DNA of 33,960 nucleotides from Oligoflexia bacterium (lineage in GTDB: Bacteria; Bdellovibrionota; UBA1018): the NCBI GenBank assembly GCA_903881565.1, contig CAIRTR010000308.1, positions 1 to 33,960 of the forward strand, read 5' to 3'. The stretch's first letter is position 1. Every line of letters starts with the position of its first letter. The position numbers and the translations under genes are program-made. The notes under the pieces were generated by a model that was given only the letters and a program-made list of their open reading frames with translations, ran no database searches and was not told where the DNA came from. Below, piece after piece: positions 9,629 to 17,316 of this stretch.

Positions 9629-11070
9629 TATTTCTTCTGAAGAAGATTCAAAAGGGCTTCTGCCACCAGTGGGAGGGGTTTTATGAATTCCGCACCTCCA
9701 ATTTTAATCGCCTCTCGGGGCATCCCAAATACGACGCAGGTCTCTTCATCTTGCGCAATGGTGTGGGCTCCGGTGTTTTTCATCTCCAAGAGTCCCTTTG
9801 CTCCGTCGGACCCCATTCCAGTTAGAATAATGCCGATGCTCTTTTTCCCCACTTCCTGGGCCACTGAATGAAAAAGAACATCCACTGAAGGTTTGTGCCG
9901 GTTGACTTTTTCTCCATCCTGAACAACGACAACAGGATTTCCATTGCGATTGGCTTTGTACCACATCTGCAATCCGCCAGGCGCGATGAGGACGCGGCCG
10001 GGTTTGACAAGGTCACCATCTTCAGCTTCTTTGACTTCAAATTCACAAAGACTGTTGAGACGATTTGCAAAGGCGGTAGAAAAAACAGGGGGAATGTGTT
10101 GGACGATGAGAATGGCAGGAATCTCCTTGGGGAGTCTGATCAGGACTTCGCGAAGCGCTTCTGTTCCACCGGTGGAGGCGCCGATCGCAACCAGCGTTGT
10201 TAAATTAGTTTTCCCAGTGGACTTCAGACGCTCGGGATTGGAGGAGTAGCGTGAGCTACCCGGCACGTGAGCCGCGCGTGCGGCCAGTTTGATGGCAGCA
10301 GCCATTTTTACTTTTTCAACAATCAGCGGCGCTACCGTGGCAATTTCCTCAAGCGAAGGTTTTTGTATATAGTCGACAGCGCCATGTTCCAGGGCATCAA
10401 AGACGGCGGAACTCTCGTCTTTGCTGATCGAGCTGATCATAACGGTGGGGATTGGATGAAGCGGGAGAAACTTCTTGAGGAAACTCACTCCATCCATTTC
10501 AGGCATATTAATATCGAGCGTAATGACATCGGGTTTTAGCTCGATAATCATGCGTTCCGCAACCGAGGGGCGATCTGCGACGCCTACGATCTCAAGATCC
10601 TCATCAGAACCCAAAACCCGAGTGAGAAGCTGTTGAATGGTTTTCGAATCATCGACAATGAGAACGCGCTTCTTCTTAGAGGGAGTTTCCATTCGAGGCG
10701 CTGACTCTGCCTCTGCGATTCTGAGTCTCCCTGATTCGACATAAAAGTAGGCTTCAAGTGGAAAGTGTTTTTCTTCTTTTTCGCCTGCTATCTTGATTCT
10801 CGCAAGCAGGAGAGTTTTTCTAACCCGAGATAGAATCCGAGGATCACCGGCAATTTTGGCTTGCAGGGGAGTGCTGCTCTCGCCAATCTCTGTGAGGAGT
10901 TTTTCAATCAGCACGTCTGCCTGGTCGGCGCCCAGGTCGGGGAGGCAAAGCATGCCTCCTCGTTTTCGTTCAAGATCAAACACGACGATAACGGCACCAC
11001 TGGAGACGACGGCGTGAATGATTTCGGTTGATTCGGAAATAATCGGGATAAGTGCCTGAGCTAGAATCAT
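9628..11070 (-). CDS. cheB: Chemotaxis methylesterase CheB with N-terminal degenerate CheD-like domain
   Basis: A 480-residue adaptation enzyme. Residues 134-245 are a receiver with Asp140/141, phospho-acceptor Asp186 and Lys237. Residues 290-478 are the methylesterase, with the triad intact: Ser299 in IGASTGG, His325 in VQHIPP, Asp422 in TGMGSDG. It should demethylate chemoreceptors when phosphorylated by CheA. The first ~120 residues are not part of normal CheB. They align without gaps to the CheD core (VVSSGAVIVVFDLERKRGGM, and later EAYFYVESGRLRI), but the CheD triad Thr/Cys/His is replaced by His19/Gly25/Cys42, so this part is probably a non-catalytic binding module. Start: ATG at 11070 with AAGG 7 bases upstream. 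It follows the cheR hybrid by 15 bases. Confidence 0.93.
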   Translation of the reverse strand: MILAQALIPIISESTEIIHAVVSSGAVIVVFDLERKRGGMLCLPDLGADQADVLIEKLLTEIGESSTPLQAKIAGDPRILSRVRKTLLLARIKIAGEKEEKHFPLEAYFYVESGRLRIAEAESAPRMETPSKKKRVLIVDDSKTIQQLLTRVLGSDEDLEIVGVADRPSVAERMIIELKPDVITLDINMPEMDGVSFLKKFLPLHPIPTVMISSISKDESSAVFDALEHGAVDYIQKPSLEEIATVAPLIVEKVKMAAAIKLAARAAHVPGSSRYSSNPERLKSTGKTNLTTLVAIGASTGGTEALREVLIRLPKEIPAILIVQHIPPVFSTAFANRLNSLCEFEVKEAEDGDLVKPGRVLIAPGGLQMWYKANRNGNPVVVVQDGEKVNRHKPSVDVLFHSVAQEVGKKSIGIILTGMGSDGAKGLLEMKNTGAHTIAQDEETCVVFGMPREAIKIGGAEFIKPLPLVAEALLNLLQKK

Positions 11071-11085
11071 GGTGTGCCTTTGAGG

Positions 11086-12957
11086 TTAGCTTACTTCAGA
11101 TAAGAACTCATCGGAATGATAAATAAAGCTCGTGTGCGGAATGATTCGACTGCAGCGTCCAGGAAGCGGAATGCCTAGAGTCGTCGGTCCGTCTTCAAGC
11201 ATGAACGACGCATGGTTCCAGGTCGTTAATCGCGAGATGGCCTTCTTTGAAACGTCTCTGAAGATCATCACCGATGTTGATCGCGAAGACAGAGTTGAGC
11301 GGAAGCCGTCAAAGTTTTTCGCAAAGTCGGCGATATAGATTTTGTAAGGAACCAGTTGGTCTTTGGTTGGCACAGTTTCAAGGAGGTCGGGTCGAAAGCC
11401 GAGTGTGCCTTCAAAGTGAGTCACGAGCGCCTCAATCGCGTTCCCTGAGCCGGGAACTAGAATGAGTACCGGAGGTTTCTCGCCAAGAGATTCGGTGTTA
11501 ATCTGTCTCAGGAGTGCGACTATTTTCGCGCGGTCTGCGAGGCCCCCCACGATGACTCGAAGTTTCTTTTCGGGGTCTTTGATCGTGAATTTTTTACTGA
11601 AGGATTTGTCGACGGTTGAAGGGCCCTTGTTTTCTTGCAGGGTGGCGGAAAGTGCAGCGCAACGGAGTTTGGTCCGAATTTCATCGGCTCGTTCCGCAAG
11701 ATCGGCCATGCCAGGCTTTTCCACATAGTCTACAGCACCTAACTCCAGTGTTTTGAGTCCGAGTGCGGAATCTTCGCGTGAGACGGAACTGACCACCACG
11801 ACCGGCGGATGCTTGGGGTGCATGTTTTTTTGCAGATATTCGACCCCGTTTTGCTCCGGCATGTGAATGTCAAGCGTGACGACGTCCACGGTATGTTGCT
11901 TGAGCATCAGGGCTGCTTCAATTCCATTTTTTGCGGTGGCAACGACTTCGAAGCCGTCTTCTTTTTGGAGCAGTCTCTTCAATAGGGTGAGCACGGTGGG
12001 GGAGTCGTCAACGCAAAGCACTCGCAAGATCTGGGGTTGGACAGACGAAGTGGGCTCTGGCTGCCAAGCGCGAGGGGGTTGCGTCGCCTTGGTGGCGCTG
12101 GCCATGGGTTGAGGCGCGACCTTTGGCAGTTCTTGAACATGTTGATAAACCGAAGGCGCTAGTGAGCTCACAGGGAGTTTGAGCCCCGTAAGACTCTCGG
12201 AGAGTCCGATGATAAAGTACCCGTGCGGGTTGATGTGTTTCAATAGATTCGTCGTGATAGAAGCAATTTGCTGCTGATTAAAATAGATGAAGACGTTTCG
12301 GCAGAAAACGACGTCAAACATGCGCCCCTTCATCGGGGTTTCAAGCTCAAGAAGATTCACGGTTTCAAAGGAGCAGGGCAAGCGAATCGCAGTCTTGGCT
12401 TTGACAAAGTCTGCGATCTCCCCGGTTCCGCGAACCCAGTGATCCGCAGCGTAAATTGCAGGTATGCTCTTAATCTCATCATAGCGATAGACGCCATTTT
12501 TCGCAATCGTGACCGATTCGCTATCGACGTCACTCCCGAAAAGCTCATATTTGAAATCGGGCGCGAGCTTTTTAAGCTGCGTGTGAAGAAACATGGAGAG
12601 AGAATAGACCTCTTGCCCACGGCTGCTGGCGGCAGACCAGATACGGATGGTGTTTCTACCCTCTTTTCGGAGGGCGGCAATTATCGCGGGAAGTCCCTTT
12701 TTTTCCAAGAATTCAAAATGCAAAAACTCTCTGAAAAAATGAGTGTGGTGGGTGGTGAGCAGTGAAACGAGCGCTTGGGTTTCAGAAGTTGCGTTATTTT
12801 TGAGGTGGGTGAGGTAAACCTCCGCATCCCCAATGCCGAGTTGAAGCATCCGTCTGACCATTCGAGATTCGATCATTGCGGCTTGCTTGGGCCCCAGTTG
12901 GATTCCTGTGGCTTTGGTTACGATGGTGGAGACTGCCTCTATCAGTGCTGTGTTCAT
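11086..12957 (-). CDS. cheR: CheR methyltransferase - receiver - degenerate CheB-like fusion
   Basis: A 623-residue three-part protein. Residues 1-275 are CheR: THHTHFFREFLHFEFL, the SAM-binding IRIWSAASSRGQEVYSL, LFGSDVDSESVTIAKNGVYRYD and FDVVFCRNVFIYF. It should methylate receptor glutamates. A Pro/Ala/Gln linker leads to a complete receiver at 311-432 (Asp317/318, phospho-acceptor Asp363, Lys414). Residues 465-610 follow the CheB methylesterase fold, but the catalytic positions are Leu473, Pro502 and Lys571 in place of Ser, His and Asp. I use the ATG at 12957, which has GGAG 6 bases upstream, rather than the TTG at 12969. It lies 15 bases after the MCP stop. The phosphorylated receiver could regulate methylation directly; that is inference. 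Confidence 0.92.
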   Translation of the reverse strand: MNTALIEAVSTIVTKATGIQLGPKQAAMIESRMVRRMLQLGIGDAEVYLTHLKNNATSETQALVSLLTTHHTHFFREFLHFEFLEKKGLPAIIAALRKEGRNTIRIWSAASSRGQEVYSLSMFLHTQLKKLAPDFKYELFGSDVDSESVTIAKNGVYRYDEIKSIPAIYAADHWVRGTGEIADFVKAKTAIRLPCSFETVNLLELETPMKGRMFDVVFCRNVFIYFNQQQIASITTNLLKHINPHGYFIIGLSESLTGLKLPVSSLAPSVYQHVQELPKVAPQPMASATKATQPPRAWQPEPTSSVQPQILRVLCVDDSPTVLTLLKRLLQKEDGFEVVATAKNGIEAALMLKQHTVDVVTLDIHMPEQNGVEYLQKNMHPKHPPVVVVSSVSREDSALGLKTLELGAVDYVEKPGMADLAERADEIRTKLRCAALSATLQENKGPSTVDKSFSKKFTIKDPEKKLRVIVGGLADRAKIVALLRQINTESLGEKPPVLILVPGSGNAIEALVTHFEGTLGFRPDLLETVPTKDQLVPYKIYIADFAKNFDGFRSTLSSRSTSVMIFRDVSKKAISRLTTWNHASFMLEDGPTTLGIPLPGRCSRIIPHTSFIYHSDEFLSEVS

Positions 12958-12972
12958 CTGTTGCTCCAAATC

Positions 12973-14388
12973 TTAAACTTCTTTGAATCTCGGGTCATTC
13001 TCGGATGGCACTTGCTCACTGCCTCCGGCTAATTGATTGGCGGGCTGCGCGGGGGTCTTGACCTGAGGTGCGGGTTCATGCATTTTTTCGGGTTGCTTAA
13101 AGGGGATTACATTGGCGGGCAGTGCCTTTTTTACTTCAACCTTTTTAGCTTCGAATCTTTTGGCTTTAACAGGCTTAACAGCTTTAACTTTTTGCGGTTT
13201 CTGCACCTTCACCATCGGTGCCGGCTTCACTTTTTCTTTTTCGCTGCCATTTACTATTTGTTGAAGCGTGAAGAAGAGAGCTCGCAAAGATTGTGACTGG
13301 GAAGAAAGCTGTACAGCTGAAGCTGCGATTTGTTGGGAAATCCCTGAATTTTGTTGGGTGACCTGGTCCATTTGCCCCATAGCGGCGGTGATTTCGTTGA
13401 TTCCTTGGGATTGTTCACGGGTGGCGCTCGTGATCTCGCCCACCATTGAATTGACCTCATTGACCTTCTCCACGATTTCATCCAGGACTTTCCCGCTCTG
13501 TATGGCTGTTGCGGTTCCGGCTTCAACTTTGGCTTTGCCGTCCGCAATGAGAACCCCTACTTTTGATTTGGTGTCTGTGACAATTGATTCGACTTTTTCA
13601 ATGCTCCCATTGAGCATATCGGCAATTTCGCGGGCGGCAATACCGCTCATTTGGGCCAGGTTTCCTACTTCTTCAGCCACGACGGCAAAACCTTTGCCGT
13701 GCTCCCCTGCGCGCGCCGCCTCGACCGAGGCATTAAATGATAGGAGTTTAGTTTGGAAGACGATGTCGTTGATGACTTTTGTTTTGTTGCCGATTTCTGC
13801 AATGACGTGGGTAATCTCCGTGATGCGAGAGTTACTTTCCTCAATCTGCTGCATGATGTTTTGATTGCTGACGTTGATGTCTTTGATAGCATCAATCATC
13901 TGGCTGACGGCTTGTTTGCCGCGAGTTGCGACATCCGCACTAGTATTTGAAACTTCGGATGCGTGCTGTGCATTGTCTGCACTTTTGGAAACCATGGCGA
14001 ACATCTCTTCTACCGATGCCGCGGTCTCCTGAAGGGCTGCTGCCTGTTGCGTTGAGGATTGGGCAAGATTGGTTGAAGCGGAACTGACACTTGTCGCAGC
14101 GGTTTGAGTCTGATGAGTTTCCCCGTCGAGAAGTTTGAGCGTGGCATTCAGGGCCGTGCTGATATTAGTCGCAAGATAGCGAGTGAGAAAAAGTCCAATG
14201 CCTGAGCCCACGAGAATTGCGGACCCGAGAATGAGCGTCGACCAGAAGATGTATTGGCTTTGCAGCTCTCCTTGCGCGCCGACGATGAGCTTCATGGAGG
14301 CCAGATAGAAGGCCAGAATTCCGGTTCCTCCCACAACGAGAGAGATCCCAAATCTTTGAAGTTTCTTCTTAAGTGACCAGTTTTTCAT
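12973..14388 (-). CDS. Minimal methyl-accepting chemotaxis protein without a sensor domain
   Basis: A 471-residue inner-membrane receptor. Two TM segments (about 14-37 and 46-69) enclose a periplasmic loop of under 10 residues, so there is no external ligand domain. I also see no standard HAMP before the helical signalling region (about 75-380). The hairpin tip at 211-240 (FQTKLLSFNASVEAARAGEH, then GKGFAVVAEE) is the conserved CheA/CheW contact, with Lys214 where E. coli receptors have Asn. A Lys/Pro/Val-rich tail (382-424) leads to the terminus DPRFKEV; no NWETF-type tether is present. The ATG at 14388 has GGAGG 6 bases upstream, better than the upstream in-frame start at 14451. It heads the MCP-cheR-cheB unit. 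Confidence 0.93.
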   Translation of the reverse strand: MKNWSLKKKLQRFGISLVVGGTGILAFYLASMKLIVGAQGELQSQYIFWSTLILGSAILVGSGIGLFLTRYLATNISTALNATLKLLDGETHQTQTAATSVSSASTNLAQSSTQQAAALQETAASVEEMFAMVSKSADNAQHASEVSNTSADVATRGKQAVSQMIDAIKDINVSNQNIMQQIEESNSRITEITHVIAEIGNKTKVINDIVFQTKLLSFNASVEAARAGEHGKGFAVVAEEVGNLAQMSGIAAREIADMLNGSIEKVESIVTDTKSKVGVLIADGKAKVEAGTATAIQSGKVLDEIVEKVNEVNSMVGEITSATREQSQGINEITAAMGQMDQVTQQNSGISQQIAASAVQLSSQSQSLRALFFTLQQIVNGSEKEKVKPAPMVKVQKPQKVKAVKPVKAKRFEAKKVEVKKALPANVIPFKQPEKMHEPAPQVKTPAQPANQLAGGSEQVPSENDPRFKEV

Positions 14389-14450
14389 TCGATCCTCCAG
14401 CTTAACCAGACTCATTGCGGACCCAAATAGGGCGTTTCCATTAGTACGCA

Positions 14451-14475
14451 TCGGTAGAACTGCAGGGTTTATTTA
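14451..14475 (-). promoter_or_regulatory. Sigma-28-like promoter upstream of the MCP gene
   Basis: Read on the minus strand, TAAA (14475-14472) is followed after 17 bases by CCGA (14454-14451). This resembles the flagellar sigma factor consensus TAAA-N15-GCCGATAA with one extra base of spacing, and the same TAAA-N17-CCGA arrangement occurs before cheA. It lies in the 105-base gap between the SDR stop and the MCP start. It is a motif match only. Confidence 0.35.
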
Positions 14476-14493
14476 GGAGGAAATCGTAGATTT

Positions 14494-15435
14494 TTAGGAG
14501 CCCGAAGGCCTGAGGCTGCGCAGCGCGTCAACTGTTGTAATGCTGGGCTCAAAACCGAAGTCTTTGCGGAATGCGTTATCAGAGACAATAGTAGGATATC
14601 TAAAGTAATCAATGAGATGCTCTGGGAAACTGAGTCGCAGCTTCGAGAGCGCGCCCACAAGGGGATAGGCCAGGAAAGAAGGGACCGGAATAGGGATCGA
14701 GCCCGCTTGGAGAATGGCTTTCGACCAGGGGATCGCTCCTTCGCCTGTGATATTATAGACTCCCGATTTATCGCCTTTGAGGCACAAATAGAGGGCGCGC
14801 GCGATATCTTGTTCGTGCACGAACTGTTGCAGCGGGTCATAACCCAGAAGGGTGGGGCAAAAATTGGCGCGAAGCATCTCTGAAATCGTGTTGTTGATGC
14901 GCCTTCCGATTACGTTTACGGGGCGAAGAACTACGGTTCTGACATCGCGATACTGCCACATGAAGGTGGTGGCCACATGATCTAACTCGATGGCGTCGAC
15001 GAGTTCAGGAAAAAGCTGAGAGGCCCGAAGGGGCGCGTCTTCGGCGATATGCACATGGTTGGCTTGGTGAGCGCCGTAAACGTGAAAAGTGCTGAAGACA
15101 ATGAGATTCTGCAGACCGTATTTGCGTGCCAGGCGAAGCAGGTTTCCCGTCCCCAGGACGTTCACCCGATACCGGAAACTTTTTGTCGTATGTCCATCGG
15201 CCCGAACGCGGCCCAGATGAAGCAGGGCAAAGAAGCGATTCTGCCTGAAAATCTCGGACATCTTGCGATGAGAATAATCAATCTGGTGAAACTCGCCTGG
15301 GAAATTTCGCCCCATGGGCATGGGCCTGGGATCCACGCCAATGAGGCGATAATCCTGCGTGAGGATATCAACCACAATACTGGCTAATCCCCCAGAAGCG
15401 CCCGTGATGAGAATGGTGGGGCGTTGATCGCTCAT
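14494..15435 (-). CDS. Extended-SDR NAD-dependent epimerase/dehydratase-like protein
   Basis: A 313-residue cytoplasmic protein of the NAD(P)-dependent epimerase/dehydratase group. It opens with a Rossmann fold (ILITGASGGLASIVV, acidic Asp at the end of the second strand in LIGVDPRP) and has the family's FSTFHVYG and RPVNVIGRRI segments. The usual catalytic YxxxK is not evident: the corresponding region reads ELVDAIELDHVATTF. It may therefore bind a nucleotide-sugar or act on an atypical substrate. The ATG at 15435 has AAGGA 7 bases upstream and sits 13 bases after the acyltransferase stop. The pairing suggests a shared lipid or envelope-sugar role. Substrate unknown. Confidence 0.82.
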   Translation of the reverse strand: MSDQRPTILITGASGGLASIVVDILTQDYRLIGVDPRPMPMGRNFPGEFHQIDYSHRKMSEIFRQNRFFALLHLGRVRADGHTTKSFRYRVNVLGTGNLLRLARKYGLQNLIVFSTFHVYGAHQANHVHIAEDAPLRASQLFPELVDAIELDHVATTFMWQYRDVRTVVLRPVNVIGRRINNTISEMLRANFCPTLLGYDPLQQFVHEQDIARALYLCLKGDKSGVYNITGEGAIPWSKAILQAGSIPIPVPSFLAYPLVGALSKLRLSFPEHLIDYFRYPTIVSDNAFRKDFGFEPSITTVDALRSLRPSGS

Positions 15436-15448
15436 GTTATTTTCCTTA

Positions 15449-16315
15449 TCACTTTCCAGGCTGCGTGAAAATTTGCCGGCCTCTCATCGCTAGGCCGACG
15501 CTGAGTTCACTTCGAATGGCGCTCTTGACTTGATCTACTTTGAGCTGGATATCGCGATCCGAAGCATCGGGATCACCTTCGAATTTAAGTGGTTCTCCAA
15601 AACGTAGTGTGACTTTGGTCGGCATAGGGAGCGCTCCCAACGGACCGAGGAAAGGAAAAAGAGGCGTAAAAGGAAAATAAGGCGCGCCAAACTTCTTGGC
15701 GATTTTCCTTAAGTGAAAAAAGGCGGGATAAGTTTCTTCACAGCCGATAATTCCAACAGGGACGATAGGCGTATTTGTTTCCAGCGCCAGGCGAATGAAG
15801 CCGGTGCCGAAACGTTGAAGCTCATAGCGCTTGAAAATACTTTTCCCTGAGCCTCTAGTTCCCTCGGGAAAAACAAGAACGCATTCGTCTTGATTGAGAA
15901 GTTCGACGCAATTTTGCGGATCACCCACGACCGTTCCACAGCGGGCAAAAAGAGTGCTGATGAAGGGGAGGGTCGGAACCCATCGCTCGGCCATCGCTCT
16001 GACAATCCGAGGCGGAGTCGCCTCAAGAACTAGGGCAAGCGCCAAGAGCAAACCATCAAACGGGATTTGGCCGCTGTGATTGGCAACGAGTAGCACGCGT
16101 CCTTTAGGAAGGCGCTCAATTCCCGTCGTTTCGACTCGAAAATAATGAGAATAAAACCAACGAAGTAATCCGGTCGCAATCTTTACGGTTTTGGGATCCA
16201 GGCCCCAAGGATCGAAACCGGCAGAATTAAGGCGAAGAGGAGCTTGATCCACCCGATCGCGCACGGGTTTCGGCAAAGTAAGCTCAATGAGGCGGTTTTT
16301 CAGAGCCTCAATCAT
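15449..16315 (-). CDS. PlsC-like lysophospholipid acyltransferase family protein
   Basis: A 288-residue acyltransferase of the glycerolphosphate acyltransferase family, likely peripheral to the inner membrane and transferring an acyl chain to a lysophospholipid or similar acceptor. Motif I is LVANHSGQIPFDG, a spaced variant of NHx4D seen in a subfamily of these enzymes. Motif III is FPEGTRGSGKS, and IVPVGIIG fits motif IV. No strong transmembrane helix is evident. The ATG at 16315 has GAGG 6 bases upstream and lies 11 bases after the cheY stop, so it is transcribed with the chemotaxis genes although its chemistry is unrelated. Acceptor specificity cannot be read. Confidence 0.85.
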   Translation of the reverse strand: MIEALKNRLIELTLPKPVRDRVDQAPLRLNSAGFDPWGLDPKTVKIATGLLRWFYSHYFRVETTGIERLPKGRVLLVANHSGQIPFDGLLLALALVLEATPPRIVRAMAERWVPTLPFISTLFARCGTVVGDPQNCVELLNQDECVLVFPEGTRGSGKSIFKRYELQRFGTGFIRLALETNTPIVPVGIIGCEETYPAFFHLRKIAKKFGAPYFPFTPLFPFLGPLGALPMPTKVTLRFGEPLKFEGDPDASDRDIQLKVDQVKSAIRSELSVGLAMRGRQIFTQPGK

Positions 16316-16326
16316 TATTGCCTCGG

Positions 16327-16728
16327 TTATTTTCCTGCAAGGATCTTCTTATGAACAGCTTCTAACTTTTCTTTTAAGGTGTCTGCCGTGAACGGTTTGA
16401 TGATGTAGTTGCTAACGCCCGCTTTGATCGCATCAATCACTTGCGAATTCTCAGATTCAGCGGTTACCATGACAAAGGGGAGTTCCTTAAATCGTTGGTC
16501 CCCTCGCACGCGCTTCAGCAAATCAAAACCTGTGCAGTTGGGCATGTTCCAATCGGAGATGACGAGGCCAATGGGGGGCTTCGCGTTTGCGAGCGCTTCC
16601 CATCCTAGAGCACCATCGGAGGCTTCGGTAAGATCCATGAAGCCCAGTTCTTTGCAAACTTTGCTGACAAGTTTACGCATGGTCATCATGTCGTCAATTA
16701 CGAGAATACGTGTTGAAGGATCAAACAT
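16327..16728 (-). CDS. cheY: Single-domain response regulator CheY
   Basis: A 133-residue stand-alone receiver, the flagellar-motor response regulator type. It has the acidic pair in VIDDMMTMRKLV, phospho-acceptor Asp in ISDWNMPNCTG, the switch Thr in VMVTAES, and the conserved Lys in YIIKPFTADTL. CheA would phosphorylate it; CheX (28687-29172) is the likely phosphatase. Length is standard with no output domain. The ATG at 16728 has AGAGGA about 11 bases upstream, within a repeated purine-rich leader. It lies 77 bases after cheW and 11 before the acyltransferase. Confidence 0.95.
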   Translation of the reverse strand: MFDPSTRILVIDDMMTMRKLVSKVCKELGFMDLTEASDGALGWEALANAKPPIGLVISDWNMPNCTGFDLLKRVRGDQRFKELPFVMVTAESENSQVIDAIKAGVSNYIIKPFTADTLKEKLEAVHKKILAGK

Positions 16729-16745
16729 GGCTGGTGGTGTCCTCT

Positions 16746-16769
16746 TTCTCTTTCTAGTTCTCTTTCTAG
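16746..16769. repeat. Perfect 12-bp tandem duplication in the cheY leader
   Basis: The unit TTCTCTTTCTAG occurs twice head to tail (16746-16757 and 16758-16769). Read on the minus strand it makes a purine-rich leader just upstream of the cheY Shine-Dalgarno region. It may simply be slippage, or it may affect translation of cheY. Confidence 0.7.
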
Positions 16770-16805
16770 AATTCTACCTTGATCTGGAGAGATGACAAAG
16801 ACTTT

Positions 16806-17315
16806 TTATGCAGCCTTGGCCGGGGCTGCCTGCGTGATTGCTGCGTAGTCAGTCACGTTAAGAACTTTGCCAATGTCCAAAAGCAAAACAAGCTGGTTGT
16901 CCTTGCGCGTCACTCCGGTGATGTACGCCGTGTTGATGCTGCTTTCGATTCCGGGTTTTTCAGATATATCTTGGCTCGTTAAAGCGAGAACGCTGTTGAC
17001 TGAATTGACGACAACGCCAAGCGAAAGGCTCCCTATGTTGCAAATGATGATCGCAGTTTCAGGGGTATGAGTCGCCGCTTGCTTCATGTTGAATTTAAGT
17101 CTCAAGTCGATGACGGAAATTACCTGACCGCGCAGATTCATCATGCCCAGAAAATGCGGCGGCGTGTAGGGGATCGGCGTGATCTCAGGTACCGCAATGA
17201 CTTCGCGCACAGCGAGAAGTGGCATTGCGTAAACCTCTGCTCCTAGCGAAAATTCAAGATACCGTTCTACTGAGGTAGCACCGACAACTGATTTCGAGGT
17301 TTTTTGGTTTTCCAT
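16806..17315 (-). CDS. cheW: Chemotaxis coupling protein CheW
   Basis: A 169-residue scaffold that links receptors to CheA. The CheW fold starts after a short polar leader: YLEFSLGAEVYAMPLLAVRE, then FLGMMNLRGQVISVIDLRLK, the receptor/CheA-contacting core, and VVNSVNSVLALTSQDISEKP. Length is typical. It starts one base after the cheA stop (TAA-T-ATG), with its GGAG ribosome-binding site inside the end of cheA, so the two are co-translated. It ends in an Ala-rich tail. Confidence 0.95.
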   Translation of the reverse strand: MENQKTSKSVVGATSVERYLEFSLGAEVYAMPLLAVREVIAVPEITPIPYTPPHFLGMMNLRGQVISVIDLRLKFNMKQAATHTPETAIIICNIGSLSLGVVVNSVNSVLALTSQDISEKPGIESSINTAYITGVTRKDNQLVLLLDIGKVLNVTDYAAITQAAPAKAA

Positions 17316-17316
17316 A

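Noticed and set aside
14469-14490. Hairpin AAATC-GTA-GATTT as terminator after the SDR gene
   Set aside because: Only five A/T-rich pairs with no following T run; not convincing.
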